Shown here: positions 48,151 through 61,102 of the stretch, one piece after another
Layout: every line of letters starts with the position of its first letter
Numbering within the stretch: position 1 is the first letter of the stretch
NCBI RefSeq assembly: GCF_002288925.2
Contig: NW_022098076.1
Coordinates: 84,145,062 to 84,209,061 of the forward strand
Reading direction: 5' to 3'
DNA from: Delphinapterus leucas
Taxonomy: Eukaryota > Chordata > Mammalia > Artiodactyla > Monodontidae
DNA: 64,000 bases
Program-made: the position numbers and the translations under genes
Notes under the pieces: generated by a model
What the model saw: the letters and a program-made list of their open reading frames with translations, nothing else
Database searches by the model: none
Told to the model about the DNA's origin: nothing

Positions 48151-48589
48151 GTTATCCATGAATCTGACTACCTTTGCTGAAACAAACCCAAACTGACGTT
48201 AGCTGTTGTTGCAGAATTGGGACAAAGGTTCCAAAGTATCCTTGTAAGTCTATAACAAGCAGTGCGTTATCAAATGCAGCATACATATAAAAGACTGTGC
48301 ATATTGCAAACACACAGTGTAAAGAGGACACAATAAACACACGGGCAAGTGCATGCACACACACACATCCACCTTAAGACACAGAACTTCATCCGTGCAT
48401 TTAAAACTCCAGTGGGATCAACCACGACTATGTTCCCTTCCCACAGTCTCCTCACCACCAGATGCAATCTGGAATTTTATGTTTATCATTTCCTTATTTT
48501 TCTCTATAGGTTTGTTCTACACAGTTATTTCTAAACAAACAAATGTATGTGTGTATATATATATACATTTATACATATATTAGTTTTGC

Positions 48590-49950
48590 CTATTTTTGAA
48601 CTCAGTGTAAACGGAATCCTACTGTATGAATTTTCTGTGACTTGCTTTTTTCACTCTACGTGTGTTTTTTTAAGTCATCCTTATTAATTGTAAAGCTGTA
48701 GTCTCTTCATTTTCATTACTGTATAATATCCCATCCTAATGTAATAAAATTTATTTTTTCATCCTTCCGTGAAGTATATGTGGGGATTTTCAGTTTTTAC
48801 TATTAGAAACAGTACTGCTGTGAATATATGTTTGTACAGTTGTCCTGGTGCACGTGTGTCAGGGTCTCTGTAGGGAGTATCCTAGGCACGGAATTGTCAT
48901 GGGTGTGCATGTTTATCTTGATTAGGAAATGCTAACATTTCCAACGTTCACATTGGAAAACAGTTTATGTTCTCTCCAGCAGGTTATGAGAGTTTGGGTT
49001 TCTCTTCATCTTCACCAACATTTGATGCTGTCAGACTTAATTTTCTGGTCTGGGACCCACTTTTAATTTTGCCAGAATGATTCATGTGAAGTCATACCTG
49101 AATTTGGATTAATAATTCTTTCTGATTAATAATGGTGTTGGACATGTTTGTGCATGTTTATGGACTGTTTATATTCCCTCTTCTGTGAAATGACTGGTCA
49201 TATCTGTTGTTTATTCTTTTGTCTTTTTCTTTTTGATTCTCAGGGTACTAATTCTCTGTTAGTTTTGTGTGTTGCACATATCATATAACAGCTTATGACT
49301 TATCTCTTCATTCTCTTTATGGTACCTATGGGAAAGAGAAAATTTTCATTTGAATATGGTAGAATATATCAATTTTTTTAATGTATAATCGGTGCTGTTG
49401 CATCTTGTTTAAGATAGCCTTCCCTACTAAGGTCATAAAGATACACTCTTAAATTTTCTTCTAAAATTTAAAAATTGTGTCTTGTTCCTTTGAGTCCTTA
49501 GTGCATTTGGCATTGATCCTTTGTAAGACATGAGATGGAGAAACTTTGCATCATTTTCTATATGGATGACCAATTGACTCAGCACTATTGATTGAATAGA
49601 CCATCCTTTCCCCAGGGTTCTACAATGCCGACTCTGTCATATACAAGGTTTCCATATCTGCAGGTCTATTCTAGGTTCTTTGTTGTTCCATTGGTCTGTT
49701 GTCCATCTCTATACCAACAACACACTGCTTCATTACTATAGTTTTATATCGTATGTCTTGAAATCTACACCAGCATGTTCCCTCCTTGTTCCTTTTTTTT
49801 TTTTTTTGGATTTTTAGAATTTTATTTATTTTTTTATACAGCAGGTTCTTATTAGTCCTTAGTCCCTGGTCCTTTTATTCAGATCTGTTTTGGCTACTGT
49901 GGGCTTATTACACTTCCATGTACATTTTAGAATGATGCTTCTCACTTACT
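48590..49950 (-). repeat. Old L1 3' portion, reversed, with a small nested L1 end
   Basis: Reversed old L1 text includes 'ttccctactaaggtcataaa', tgaccaattgactcagcact, 'ccattggtctgttgtccatc' and ctatagttttatatcgtatg. A 70-80 bp L1 3' end (about 49793-49873, tttatacagcaggttcttat) interrupts it; the old element resumes with gatctgttttggctactgtg. Confidence 0.7.
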
Positions 49951-50535
49951 GTAGTTCTTGGCCATCCCTGGTGCATATTGCTCCTGTCTTACCACTAAAA
50001 GCACATTCTCAGCTCTTACTCCCAGGCCTCAAATGTCAGGCCATAGTGTGGGGTGAACATCCACGATTTGTAGGGTCCTGGTGAAAGTCATTGAGAGGTT
50101 TCAGAGTCAAGACACTGTTGTCTATTTGAAGGCTATAAACCTGTTTAAAGTAAAACTCAAGACCCTCGCACTAGAGATGGTTCTTGACTCAATCAGTATA
50201 GCCTTGGCCATTCATAAACAACCTGCTTCCGTCAAACTTTTTGGTTTGACATTTAGAAACTTGTAAACACCATAATTACTTCCTTTCATCTTGACCCAGC
50301 TTGGCTTCCTCCAAAACAAATTGAGGTCACAGTGCTATTCTCTGGGTGCTGTGCAAATTAGGCTTGTTAGAATTTCTTAAATAGCTACAGTGTTGTCGGA
50401 AACACAAATTAGAATTAAATTAAAAGAGACCATATGTTATAGGAATATGGAAACCCAGAGAAGGTCCTTAGCCAGCCCAAAATCACAGTCTGAAAACTAA
50501 CTCAAGTCTTCTTGCTCTCTGTTTAGTTCCAATCC
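49951..50535. other. Unassigned non-coding interval
   Basis: No exon or element recognised. Short frames at 49890-50084 and 50081-50266 have no domain features. Confidence 0.35.
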
Positions 50536-50539
50536 TTTC

Positions 50540-50725
50540 TACTTTATACCAGGGCCAACAAACTCTTTTTGGAGAGTCAGAAAGTAAATATTTTAAGCAA
50601 CTGCTCTCCTGGAAAGGCTGATTATGCTTTTACATCTTTAGATTCTTAGCTCGAGGGTCATACAAAAACAGGTGGTAGACCCGGTTTGCCCTGCAGGCTG
50701 TATTTCTACCCCTGCTCTAAACCAC
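50540..50725. repeat. Ancient DNA-transposon-like repeat
   Basis: 'ccagggccaacaaactcttt', agtaaatattttaagcaact, 'acaaaaacaggtggtagacc' and cggtttgccctgcaggctgt match a common old mammalian repeat with complementary ends (agcaaactttttc against gggccgtagtttgc). I cannot name the family with confidence. The same family occurs at 62445-62740. Confidence 0.5.
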
Positions 50726-52430
50726 ACCTATGAGATGTAAATTCTTGTTTCAGTCTTTTGGTGATAAGAGGCATATGAAAATAAAGTTAGAGCCCCAATG
50801 GAACAAGAGTCTGGTTGCATTTTACAGGCAACCACAGATGAAAATATGTTCCTGGAAAGAAACTAACTATATTATTTGAGAATCAGTTCTGAAGATGGCT
50901 TGAGTAAATTGGATTCTGGTTCATTATACCTTCCACATATTGAGAAATCTGCATGCTTTGGGGACTCTTAGGTACCAAACCACAAAATCAAGAATGGTAA
51001 TTGATGTGAAAATTCCTGATAACCTAGTAAAACACAATGTCTTAGTATTATAATCCCTTAAATATGCACACTTGGAAAGCATATCAGACATGCCATTAAT
51101 ATTTCCAATGTTCTATCAGAGATGGCTTCTTTGATGGGGATTTTGTCATTCGCATCTTCTCTGGTTTAGACATATGCTATTTGTCTCATACATTTTAAAG
51201 GAAGTTGCATTTTCATGACAGCTTAGCATCCAAACATTTTTTCTCTGTTTCTTTCTCTAAAGCCAGATGACTATAGAGTGTGTTCAGAATTGTGTCTTTT
51301 TTCGGTTTTTATTCCATAAGCCAGAGCCTGTAAAACACATTACAATCCTAAAGCTATAGCTCCTGGTATACGACTGGCTTTCCATTCTTCAAATGCCTAT
51401 TCATTACGAATTAGAGGCACTGGCTGTGTAAAGTGGAAAACGTGGCAAACATCTGTGTGTAGAGAACTTGAGAGTCACTGCCGAGCCCTTTGAAATATGG
51501 TCATGGACATTGTTAGCTTCCTTCTCGTTACGTAGCGCCCCATATTCTGAAGAGCTTTCTTGTAAACCCATAGAGCTCTGCAGTCTGGGCGTCTGCTTTA
51601 AGAACCTCTTATCATATCACATCATTACCCAAGGGCACTATTTACCCACTCCACAAAAATGAAAAGCGTGCACGAAAATATTTGTTTTCAGACTGACTCA
51701 TTCTTGAATGTATGAAACTTGTATTCGAATTTTGGGGTTTGTTGTTGTCGTTTAGTTGTCTTAGAACGTAGGACTGAAATGAAAAATTAACATAAGCTGA
51801 ACCTAAAACATAGACATTTCTCAGCTATGAATTTTTTTTTATATTTGTGGATAAGTCAACAGCCTACCATTCCCTCATAATCATCATTATTTCTTTTTTT
51901 TTTGAAAGAAAAGGAAAATTGTTATTATTGTTTCTTTTCCAGATTAGGAAGTAATGTACATGCAAAAGTTTTAAAACAATTAAAGAAAGTAAAAAGTCAA
52001 ATATGAAAGGCATATTTGAAAGGCATATCCCACCCCCAGTGATAATCATTTTTAACCATTTCATGTATATACTTCCAGAATTTCTACACATATACATATA
52101 TGTTTCATACAAAAATGTGAAATATGACCATGCTGTTTTAGCAATTTATTTTCTTCACTTAATGTCGTATCTTCTCTCCGAGGTAATAAATATGGATCTG
52201 CCTTGTCTTTTTATGTGTTTCCATAATACTCCACTGTACTGATATGCTATAATGTATGTAACCAAACCCTTTTGAAATCTTGTGTCTTTTATGGGCAGAT
52301 TTATACTCCCTCAGTTTTTCCTAGCTTCATGTAGGCAGGTATGCATTTTGTGACCTTGGCTTTCAATGACAGATGTTTGTACTACTCTTCTGATATTAAA
52401 ATTTTAATTATGATAAAGCAAATAAGAGAG
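50726..52430. other. Non-coding interval with L1-like relic
   Basis: About 51930-52340 resembles an old reversed LINE 3' end (ccagtgataatcatttttaa, tcttcacttaatgtcgtatc, ccataatactccactgtact). 50726-51929 shows nothing recognised. Confidence 0.4.
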
Positions 52431-52760
52431 TGTTTACATGTTACAACATGGATGAACCTTGAGGACATTATGCTAAGTGAAATAAGTCAGTCACAAAAAG
52501 ACAAGTCATTTGTGCGTCCACTTATATGGGGTCCCTAGAATTGTCAAATTCATAGTGACAGAAAAAATGATGGCTGTCAGGGGCTGGGGTGGGGGGACAG
52601 GGAGCTGTTGTTTGATGGGTATAGCATTCCAATTTTGCAAGATATAAAGAATTCTGGAGATTGATTGCTCTATGTGAATGCACTTAACGCTACTGAACTG
52701 ACACTTAAAAATGGTTAAAATGGTAAATTTTATGTTACGTATATTGTACCACAACCAAAC
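52430..52760 (+). mobile_element. L1 3' UTR fragment with G-rich tract
   Basis: 'caacatggatgaaccttgag', gacattatgctaagtgaaat, 'aagtcagtcacaaaaagaca', tggctgtcaggggctggggt and 'gtatattgtaccacaaccaa' are L1 3' text. The G-rich tract at 52580-52602 has four G runs separated by 1-3 bases. Confidence 0.8.
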
Positions 52761-54012
52761 ATTTTTAGAAATAAGAGGATATGTAAAATATGACTATATA
52801 TTTTATTTAATAAAAATGTAACATTTACTTATTAGTTATATAAACACCACCCTTACCTAGCAATTTCAGTTATCTAGAAGATAATAAAAAACCTGGACAA
52901 GACTGCAAATCTCCTGAACTTTGTTTACAGCTGAGGCCTTCAGACTTTACCCAGAGTCTTTTTATTCTGAATTTGTAAGCAATTCTACCAGACTCTAGTT
53001 ACCTGATTTCTTAATAACACATATGAAACAATTAGAAATGCAGCAAGAACTACAGACAGCTACAGGCAGCAAACCAACAGCAGAAAGAAGGAAAGGCAGA
53101 ATGCCTTCAAAAAAATCCTTCCTGAAAAAAAAAAAAAGGATATTTAACAACTGAAGCCATATACTATGTTGTAGTCAAATGATATAGATGCAAACCTCTC
53201 TATACATGTAATACCATCAATCAACAAATATTTCTTAATTATCAGTGACTTGCCAAGAATCCATTAGGATATGAAAATGTTGACAGTGACAGCAGTAGTG
53301 TTTAGAGAAGAAAGATTATGCCACTTAAAATCTATTTACAAAGGCAGAGGGCTGTGTAATGATCAAAGTTTGGGCACTTCAAGGCGTAAACTCCAGTTAT
53401 CTAGAAATTAGAATATTTCATGTTTCCCAACAACCCTGGGTCAAAATGAGACTTTTTTTAATCATCATAGATGGATTAGTGACGTGACTTGCTACCTCAC
53501 CCACTTTGCTCCTTTTGTAACGGAGCAATTCGTAAGCATGGTACTCACCAAGCAGCCCGTGTGCAGTAATGAAGGCATAGTTGCTAGTTTTAAACATTTG
53601 CAACAGGGTGTCTTGATTTTAACCATTGTTTTCTTGGCTATAGCCCTGTTGTATTTGGGTATTTGTGCCAAGAACCACAGTTTATAGATTTGGGCTGTAG
53701 AAAAAGCTGATATCAGACAGAAAAAAAATAATACTTGTTGTACGCTACGTCACTACATGACGGTGAATTCTGGGGCTTTCCTCCCTTTTTCCGGGGAAGC
53801 TGTAAATTGTGAAAAATTATCAATATGTCATCTAGCAGTGTATTTACCATGCGAAGATTCAGAAATGAAACTTGTGGTTTCAGCAACTGAATTCAATAGC
53901 AGAGATCATTGTTCAAGAAAAGTGTGCTTGTAAAAAAGACTTGATCAGTGCAGTCTCTGATGGGACCTCAGTATTTTTCTTTAGAGATGAAGTAATAAAA
54001 TTTGGAGGCTTA
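52761..54012. other. Unassigned non-coding interval
   Basis: No exon or element recognised. Frames at 53418-53603 and 53484-53687 overlap on opposite strands and have no domain features. Confidence 0.35.
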
Positions 54013-54203
54013 GGGACTTCCCTGGCGGTCCAGTGGTTGGGACTTCACCTTCCAATTCCGGGGGTGTGGGTTTGATCCCTGGTCAGGGTGGTAAGATCCC
54101 ACATACCTCGCGGCCAAAAGGCCAAAACAAAACAGAAACAGTATCGTAACAAATTCAATAAAAACTTTAAAAATGATCCACATCAAAAAAAATGTTTAAA
54201 AAA
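54013..54203 (+). mobile_element. CHR-type SINE
   Basis: gggacttccctggcggtcca start, 'gggtttgatccctggtcagg' box, cacatcaaaaaaaatgttta tail. Imperfect direct repeats around tttggaggct (about 54001-54010 and 54207-54216). Same subfamily as 23326-23524. Confidence 0.88.
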
Positions 54204-54365
54204 ATATTTGGAGGCCTTCGAGTTAAACATTATTTTGGACATTACTGGCTTTGTTTGTTCTGTTGGGCAGCGTGTTTCTGCAAACAAGACTGTGCTTGCC
54301 GTAGGGCAGGAGATGCTCTCAGGGCTGCTGTGATAGCCACATTCATCCATTAAAAGACACATTCA

Positions 54366-54562
54366 GGGCTTCCCTGGTGGCGCAGTGGTTAAGAGTCCGC
54401 CTGCCCATGAGGGGGACACGGGTTCATGCCCCAGTCCGGGAGGATCCCGCGAGCCGCGGGGCAGCTGGGCCTGTGGGCCGTGGCCGCAGGGCCTGCGCGT
54501 CCGGAGCCTGTGCTCCGTGGCGGGAGAGGCCCGCGTACCGCAAAAAGAAAGAAAAAAAAAAC
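54366..54562 (+). mobile_element. CHR-type SINE
   Basis: gggcttccctggtggcgcag start, 'gggttcatgccccagtccgg' box, cgcgtaccgcaaaaagaaag end. Direct repeats acacattca at 54357-54365 and 54563-54571. Same orientation as, and 160 bp from, the SINE at 54013-54203, but a different subfamily, so an independent insertion. Confidence 0.93.
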
Positions 54563-54753
54563 ACACATTCAAACTCCCAGAGTAAATGACTTTTGAAAAA
54601 CCTGAATGTGACTGAATAAAAACATTGTGTAATGACTATAGCACAGCACGACACTGCAGCTCTCATGAACCCTGACTACCAAAGTCCTATTAACAGACAG
54701 CCGCACCATTTTTCTTGTCTGCATATATATATACATACATGTTGTGTATAAAC

Positions 54754-54756
<3 letters not shown>

Positions 54757-54806
<50 letters not shown>
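54757..54806 (+). repeat. (GT)n/(AT)n compound microsatellite
   Basis: A short gtgtgtgtgt run passes into about 40 nt of pure AT repeat. Confidence 0.93.
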
Positions 54807-54808
<2 letters not shown>

Positions 54809-55686
54809 TATATACATAATTATTTTGAATTTTCCAGAATAGCTAAACCCCTTTTAGGGTTCTCTAAATGCAATCACACGTTTGAAAAGATGTCATGTAA
54901 AAACACTGCCTTTCTTATTAGGATGTGATGCTGATTATATCTCTGTCCTAAGAAAACTAATTTAAATGCACTTTTGTTGTTCTTTCTGTAGTCTTCATTC
55001 CAAAACTAACAGTGAAGCAAGCTATCTAGATGCCTGCTCTGAACAAGCAAACTTTATTTCAGCAACAACACAAAGATATTTTTAATAATAAGAGAGAAGC
55101 AAAGCAAACATTAGGAATTCCTGGTGTGCAAATAGAATCATCTCAGAGAGCTCCAAAACATATCTGATGCTTAACAGTTAGAAATTTAGTGATCCAAATT
55201 TCAATTGTTTGCATTCTAAATTATGTTCTTTTTGCCTACTTGTATTTCTTATTCTGAAATACAGAATTAACTTTAAAAATCCGTTTATCATATCCTTCTG
55301 TATTCCTGCAAAACAAATACCACCATTATGCAGAATTTCTCATCTTCTAATCAAAAATGAAATAGCATAGAATGAAATCTCTATCCTCTGACCCAGCTTT
55401 TCTCTCGTCTTTGCCTTTTCCTCTTACTCTGCTTTCCAGCTCATGCGTTTATTCTTCTCTTAGTGCCCCTCCTATTTATAATAGTACACTCTGCCAGCTA
55501 ATGGATTTTTTTCCCCAGTGCTAATCCTAAGGACTCTGGTTAATTCTCCCGTGGCTTTCTCATTTATCTGCTCCTACGATTTTATTTACTTGGCATTAGT
55601 CATGTGGATGAGAAGAGATATTCAGTCAATCATTAAAATGTCTAAAATAGCCATGTTTGTTTTTCCAGAGACATAGCTTACACTTT
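54807..55686. other. Unassigned non-coding interval
   Basis: No exon or element recognised. Confidence 0.35.
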
Positions 55687-56004
55687 TTTTTTTTTTTAAG
55701 ATGTTGGGGGTAGGAGTTCATTAATTAATTAATTTATTTGTGCTGTGTTGGGTCTTCGTTTCTGTGCGAGGGCTTTCTCTAGTTGTGGCGAGCAGGGGCC
55801 ACTCTTCATCGCGGTGCGCTGGCCTCTCACTATCGCGGCCTCTCTTGTTGCAGAGCACAGGCTCCAGACGCGCAGGCTCAGTAGTTGTGGCTCACGGGCC
55901 TAGTTGCTCCGCGACACGTGGGATCCTCCCAGACCAGGCCTCGAACCCGTGTCCCCTTGCATTAGCAGGCAGATTCTCAACCACTGCGCCAACCAGGGAA
56001 GCCC
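55687..56004 (-). mobile_element. CHR-type long-form SINE, minus strand
   Basis: Poly-T and attaattaattaatttattt at left, then tgctgtgttgggtcttcgtt through to 'ccactgcgccaaccagggaa'. Direct repeats tacacttt at 55679-55686 and 56005-56012. The 141-codon frame at 55740-56165 is largely its translation. Confidence 0.9.
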
Positions 56005-56012
56005 TACACTTT

Positions 56013-57449
56013 CTTACTTATTTTTGTAGGATGTCTCACTCTAGCTGTCATCATTATATTCCCATGCTTATCTCTCCATGGTCTGTTTTCAGAGCTGTGA
56101 AACATTGTATTACTCTTGATATTTGCCCAGTTTCATTTTTAACCTTCCTTCATCACTATAATTAGAGTTATATATTTTATATAGTTATATAAATTACCCC
56201 TACCACCGATTTTATGTACCATCTTTATGTATTTAGCAACCTGTAATCTGTCTTTCATCCAGTCAACATATATTGAGCATCTACTGTTTGTGATCGTAGC
56301 CCCAGTGCTATCTAGGAGTACCCTATCCTTTGAGGTTTAAAACCACTTGAAATTCTTTGAATCCCATCTCAAATCCATGGGAAGTCCAAGTTCTGCCCAA
56401 GACTTCTGCAAATTCCCTGGGGTCTGCATTTTCTTGGTAGCTTCTTCTTCTGATTTCCTGTGCTTGCTAAAGACTGAATCTCCCAAGCATCTCAGTTTCC
56501 ACTTCTCTTGTTCCATTCGTGGATCAGAGCAGGACAGAGAGCCGCCTGTTCAATTTTCCCCAGAATAAGACAGTTTCATAGAGCAAACTTAACTGAGGAT
56601 TCAGAGACAACAAAGGGGACTCCAACTGTATTTATAGTGTGGTATTTCTTACTCTGGGTGGTAGGCAAAGGGGTGTTTGTTACATTACTCTTTTTACCTT
56701 TCCATACATATAGACCACTCCCACCATTCTGGTGTATCTAGAGGGCCTCGTTTATAAGCAAAGGGGCCCCTTATGTCCTGTGCCACAGCTAAGGAGACAA
56801 TTTCTCCCCTGGGAGGACGGCTCCTCCCCCCCAGACCTGCCCTGGGAACTGTCCCCACTGCCAGAAACACAGAGACGAGTAAAGTGTGGCTTCCTGTGAG
56901 AAGGCTTGTCAGGTGATAGAGGAAGACATGTAAACAAATACCTACAATGCAATTAGACATGTAATATGAGAGCAGTTATGCACAAAACAGAGGAGAGAGG
57001 CACTAACTACCTAGAGGATTTAGGTAGGGAAGTCGTCTTCCAGAAAGAAGTAGACTTTGAACTGCTCCCGAATGAGCAAAACTTAGCCAAGCAAGGTAAG
57101 GGGTGGTGAGAAGTGTGCATTCAGGCCAAAGAAGGACCATGTGGAAAAGCACAGGAATGGGAATGAGAGCGAGGGTGAGCGGTGGCCTCTGAGGCTGGGG
57201 AAATAGAGGGACCAGTATACAAAGAGCCTCATACATCTTGCTGATGGGTATCGTGCTGAGGAACAAATAATTTTAATAGGGGAAGTGATGTAATGCAATT
57301 TGGGGTATCTATTTAGGGTTGGTAATTAATCCAACCATCTTCTAATTTTAAAAATAAATGCTGTTTTCATTATTTCATAAATAGCGCAGAGGTTAGTATA
57401 ATAGTTTTCCAGATGAGTCTTAGTTCCTGCTTCATGCTTGATATGCTGA
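56013..57449. other. Non-coding interval with possible ancient repeat
   Basis: 56930-57300 (atgtaaacaaatacctacaa, ggagagaggcactaactacc, aggtagggaagtcgtcttcc, gcaaggtaaggggtggtgag) looks like the same class of ancient repeat as 31950-32600. 56013-56930 shows nothing recognised. Confidence 0.35.
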
Positions 57450-57615
57450 GGAGACTCTCAAAGTGTGGTCTGGGGAACCCAGTCTTCTGGGCCACTTGTT
57501 TCAAATGCAGATGCTAGGCCCTCAGACTTACTCATGAGGAAGGGATCCTGGGAAAAGCATGCCTACCTGGAGCTCCAGGTAATTTATAGATACTAAAAGT
57601 TGAGAGCTGTTATCC
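57450..57615 (+). repeat. MER5-like DNA transposon relic
   Basis: 'ctcaaagtgtggtctgggga', acccagtcttctgggccact and 'cctggagctccaggtaattt' follow the MER5 order. Confidence 0.55.
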
Positions 57616-59749
57616 TAAATTTTAGTTGTAGTACCGTGAAACGAAAGAGAGAGATTTTTCTGAATCACAATTAGATTTGAATTGGTGCTATCAAATAAGG
57701 ATGCTAATCACAACCAATGCAACAAACCATCCAAAACGTCTATATTATACGTCTTCAAAAGCAAATTCAGGGTATCAGATTCTCTTCTTATGCTTTATAG
57801 AAAGTTATATTCATGATTTATTGGCTTATGTCCAACCCTAATCAAAATGTTAATTAGACAGCATCTACTATCCACTGTTACGGAGAAGACATTTTCATAG
57901 GGGTGACCAACCTAAGCCAGGAATTGTGCCCGAGCGCAATTCAGCCATACAGAATTCTCCTTCTCTACGGTGAGCTTGCAGGTTTGTGGGCAGGAGAGCT
58001 TGTGTGCAGCACCGTCTCTGTGCATGAAGTTTGCAGTCTCTCCAAAAGGCAGTCAGCTCCTCTAGCCAAGGGAAAATTAGAAGTTCCGGGCTCTAGATAA
58101 AATCTGGACCAACCTCAGAATCGGTATGAGATGGATGACCCTAAGGCCTCTTGCAGTCTTAATATTCCGTGATTTATAACAAGGGAGAACGTAGGTCTCC
58201 ACTACCAGCAACTGAGCTCTCAGGCAACCTCCAGATTTATTTTTGTCTCAGAGAATTGTCAGCTTGAGGTTTCTTCATCATGTGTCTGCATCATTTTTCT
58301 TAAAATTTTCCTGTGTTTATTCTGACTGTATTTTTTTTTCTCCCAGGAAGTCAGAGCTAAATTGGTAGTTTTCCAAATTGAAGGAAAACATCATTTAATA
58401 TGAACTTAGAATGCTTCTTTCTTTGAGAATACAATAAATTATAGAACCTTAAATGTAAAGGAACAGGAAATTTTCTGTTTTTGAGGTGAACTTTCTTTTT
58501 TATTGTTCTGGGTGAACTTTATTTTTTTACTATTAATTTTTAGCAACATAAAGTATGCAGATAGTAAAAAAATAATAGTGATAATGATAAAATACTTGGA
58601 ATATTAAAGACAGAACAAAAACAAAGCCCCTCTTCGGGTTCCCCTCTCCAGAGTTCCCCTCCACAGAGGCAACCACTTTCAATTCTTGTGTCTATTTTTT
58701 CCATTTATTCACCTCCATGTTTCTGAAAAACGGGCTTATAGAGTTACTTCTCAGTTTGCCACTTTGGACATTATCTATCGACTTGCGGTTTGGTAGGGGA
58801 GGACGCTCCCATGACCCACCTCCCTCCTTTTCCTCAAATCTTCTCAACACGCTTGTATCGTAACTTTTGGTTAAATCAGTAGTGCATGATTTTGGAAATT
58901 TTGTCCACTGCTGAGCCACTACTTTTCACGTTTGTAGACTTTCTTGGACAAACTTTTGTTTTACCCGAAGTCTTCAAATTTCCTACTGTCTCAGTCGTCA
59001 GACAATTGTCTTGTCTCCTTGGTGTCCCCTTGGGGCCCCAATCCTCTGGTTCCAATCTGGGTCAGGTGTACCATCGTCATCTGAGACTGTCATTCTGAGT
59101 TAGGTCTCTCTCCTGGATCTCATATCTTTCCCTTTTCCTGACCTAATTCTCTTTTTTTGGTGGAGCACATCTTCCTGTAGTTTACTCTGAAAGTGTGCCT
59201 GGAAGGTAATATTTTTGTTCATTACACATCTGAAAATGTCTGTGTCTTCCCAAACTTATGTATCATTGGGTGAGTATAAAGTGTGGGTTGAAAATCAATT
59301 TCCTTCAGAATTCGGAAGGCCTCAAGCCATATGTCCCGCGTGATCTTGCTGTTGACACATCCAATGCCTTTTCGACTCCAAGATCTTTGTATGCGACTGT
59401 TTCTTGTTGCCTGTTTACTCCTAGGATCTTGGTTCCCAGTGTTCTGTATTGTTATGATAATGTGCCTCAGATGTGTGTGTTTGTGAGAGGAAGACATTTC
59501 CTAGGCCCTATCAATCTGAAAATTTATTTTTTTCACTTGAGAAAATTGTTTCTTGTCATTATCTTTTTAATAATTTCCTCCTTTCTATCTTCTCTCTTTT
59601 ATCTTTCTGAAACTCCTATTGGACAGACACTGGGCGTCCTGGATTGATGTTCAAACCTTAGTATTTTTCGTATTCACCTCTCTTCCTTTTGCCCTATTTT
59701 CTAGGAAGATTTCCTGAATTTCTCCTTCATCATTTCCATCAAACTTGCA
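57616..59749. other. Unassigned non-coding interval
   Basis: No exon or element recognised with confidence. Frames such as 58692-58919 (minus), 59222-59497 (minus) and 59258-59647 (plus, 129 codons, hydrophobic C-terminal third) have no recognised domain and are probably chance. Confidence 0.35.
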
Positions 59750-60140
59750 ATTTTAGTTGGGCCCCTGTATTATTTATTGCTGCCTAACAAGTCATCCTAC
59801 AATATTGCACTTTAAGGCATCAAACACTGGTTATCTCATACGTTTTCTGAGGGTCAGGGATCTGGGAGCAGCTTAGCTGGTCGGTGCTGACTCAGAGTCT
59901 CCCATGGAGCTGCAGTCAAGCTATAGACTGGAGCAGTAGTCATCTAGGCTTGACAGAGTTGGAAGAGAAGCTTGAAAATAGGTCATTCACAGGATCGTTC
60001 CTCAATATATGGGCCTCTTCCTAAGGCTCCTTGACTTATCAAGGCAGCTGGCTTCCCAAGGCAAGTAATCCAAGAGAGAGAGCAGACGGCACAATGTCTT
60101 TTTATGACTTATTCTCAGAAGTGACATAACATCACATCTG
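59750..60140. repeat. Possible ancient LTR-type repeat
   Basis: 'tattatttattgctgcctaa', ggttatctcatacgttttct, 'agcttagctggtcggtgctg', gcagctggcttcccaaggca and 'tcagaagtgacataacatca' follow the order of a widespread old mammalian repeat, thought to be LTR-derived. Family not confirmed. Confidence 0.4.
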
Positions 60141-60385
60141 TCTTATTCTATTTGGTTATACAGACCAACCTTGGTTCAGTGTGGGAGGGGACCACACAAG
60201 AGCATAGACCCCAGGACGAGGTATCGCTGGGGCCATCTTGGAGGCTGGCTACCACAGCTCTGTTCCAACTCTTGTTGTTTCTTTTCTCTTTCTCCTCTGT
60301 GTGTGCCAAGCTTTTTAGGGCTGCCTTTCTTGGGAGTCCTCCAGGACCCCAATCCAAATAGTGTTAAAATGGTGTTTCTTGGTTC

Positions 60386-61102
60386 GTGCTCCCTATTCTG
60401 TCCAGGAGCCAGTCTCCCGGGTACCACAGTGGGCTTCAGACTCAGTCCAGCCACCTAAGGCTTCGGCCTCTCCCACTGCTATATGTTGCCATGGCATTTT
60501 GCTCACCGGAAACATACATCTTGTTTTTTGAGTTTGTCTGTTTTATTTTCTATTTTTATATCTTATCTTTTATTGGAACAGAGACTATGTGCCAGTGTAT
60601 TCATAAATGTACCATCCCACTTGACTTGAAGATTCCACTCACCTCCATCTTCCAAAAATTAATTGACACTTTTAATCTTGTTTTGTCTTCTCACCCATTT
60701 TACTTGACTTTTAAAATTCTTTATCCATCATCTTATTCTGGTGTTCAGAAGGAGAGGACACATACGAAGTTATTTAAGCAACTGTCTTTCTGGATTAACT
60801 CTCCTATGAGTGAGCCTGTTTTTCTTGCTTTTCTTCAGAATAGTATTGCTACTCAAGCAGTGTCCATATTTCCAGATAATGTAACATCAGAGTCTTCCCT
60901 AGAATCCAAAAAAGGCTTCCATTTGGAAAAGTGGCCTTGTCTTATGGGTGGCCCTGAGCTTCTTCTTTCATTCATACTTTTAAGTTCACGGATACAGCTT
61001 CTTCTTTCTTTCATACTTTTAAGTTCACGGATACAGCTTCTTCTTTCTTTCATACTTTTAAGTTCATGGATACAAAATGGATTTTTCCTTAAAATGTCTT
61101 AA
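60386..61102 (+). other. Longest intronic frame outside known repeats (238 codons), probably not a gene
   Basis: ATG at 60386, stop at 61100-61102. The translation is hydrophobic and Phe/Ile/Leu/Ser-rich in several stretches (LLYVAMAFCSPETYILFFEF), with no domain that I recognise. Its C-terminal part contains three in-frame copies of a 13-residue unit (LLLSFILLSSRIQ), produced by the 39-bp minisatellite at 60957-61073; 39 is a multiple of three, so the frame stays open. There is no promoter or conserved motif to support translation. I treat it as a chance frame in intronic DNA. Confidence 0.25.
60957..61073 (+). repeat. 39-bp minisatellite, three units
   Basis: Units start with agcttcttctttc at 60957, 60996 and 61035, each 39 bp. 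Unit 1 has ttcattca where units 2 and 3 have tttctttca, and unit 3 has catgg for cacgg. The units are nearly identical, so the array is young or homogenised. Confidence 0.95.

Noticed and set aside
60386..61102. 238-codon frame as a novel membrane protein gene
   Set aside because: No recognised domain or transcript signal. The last part is kept open by a 39-bp minisatellite whose length is a multiple of three.
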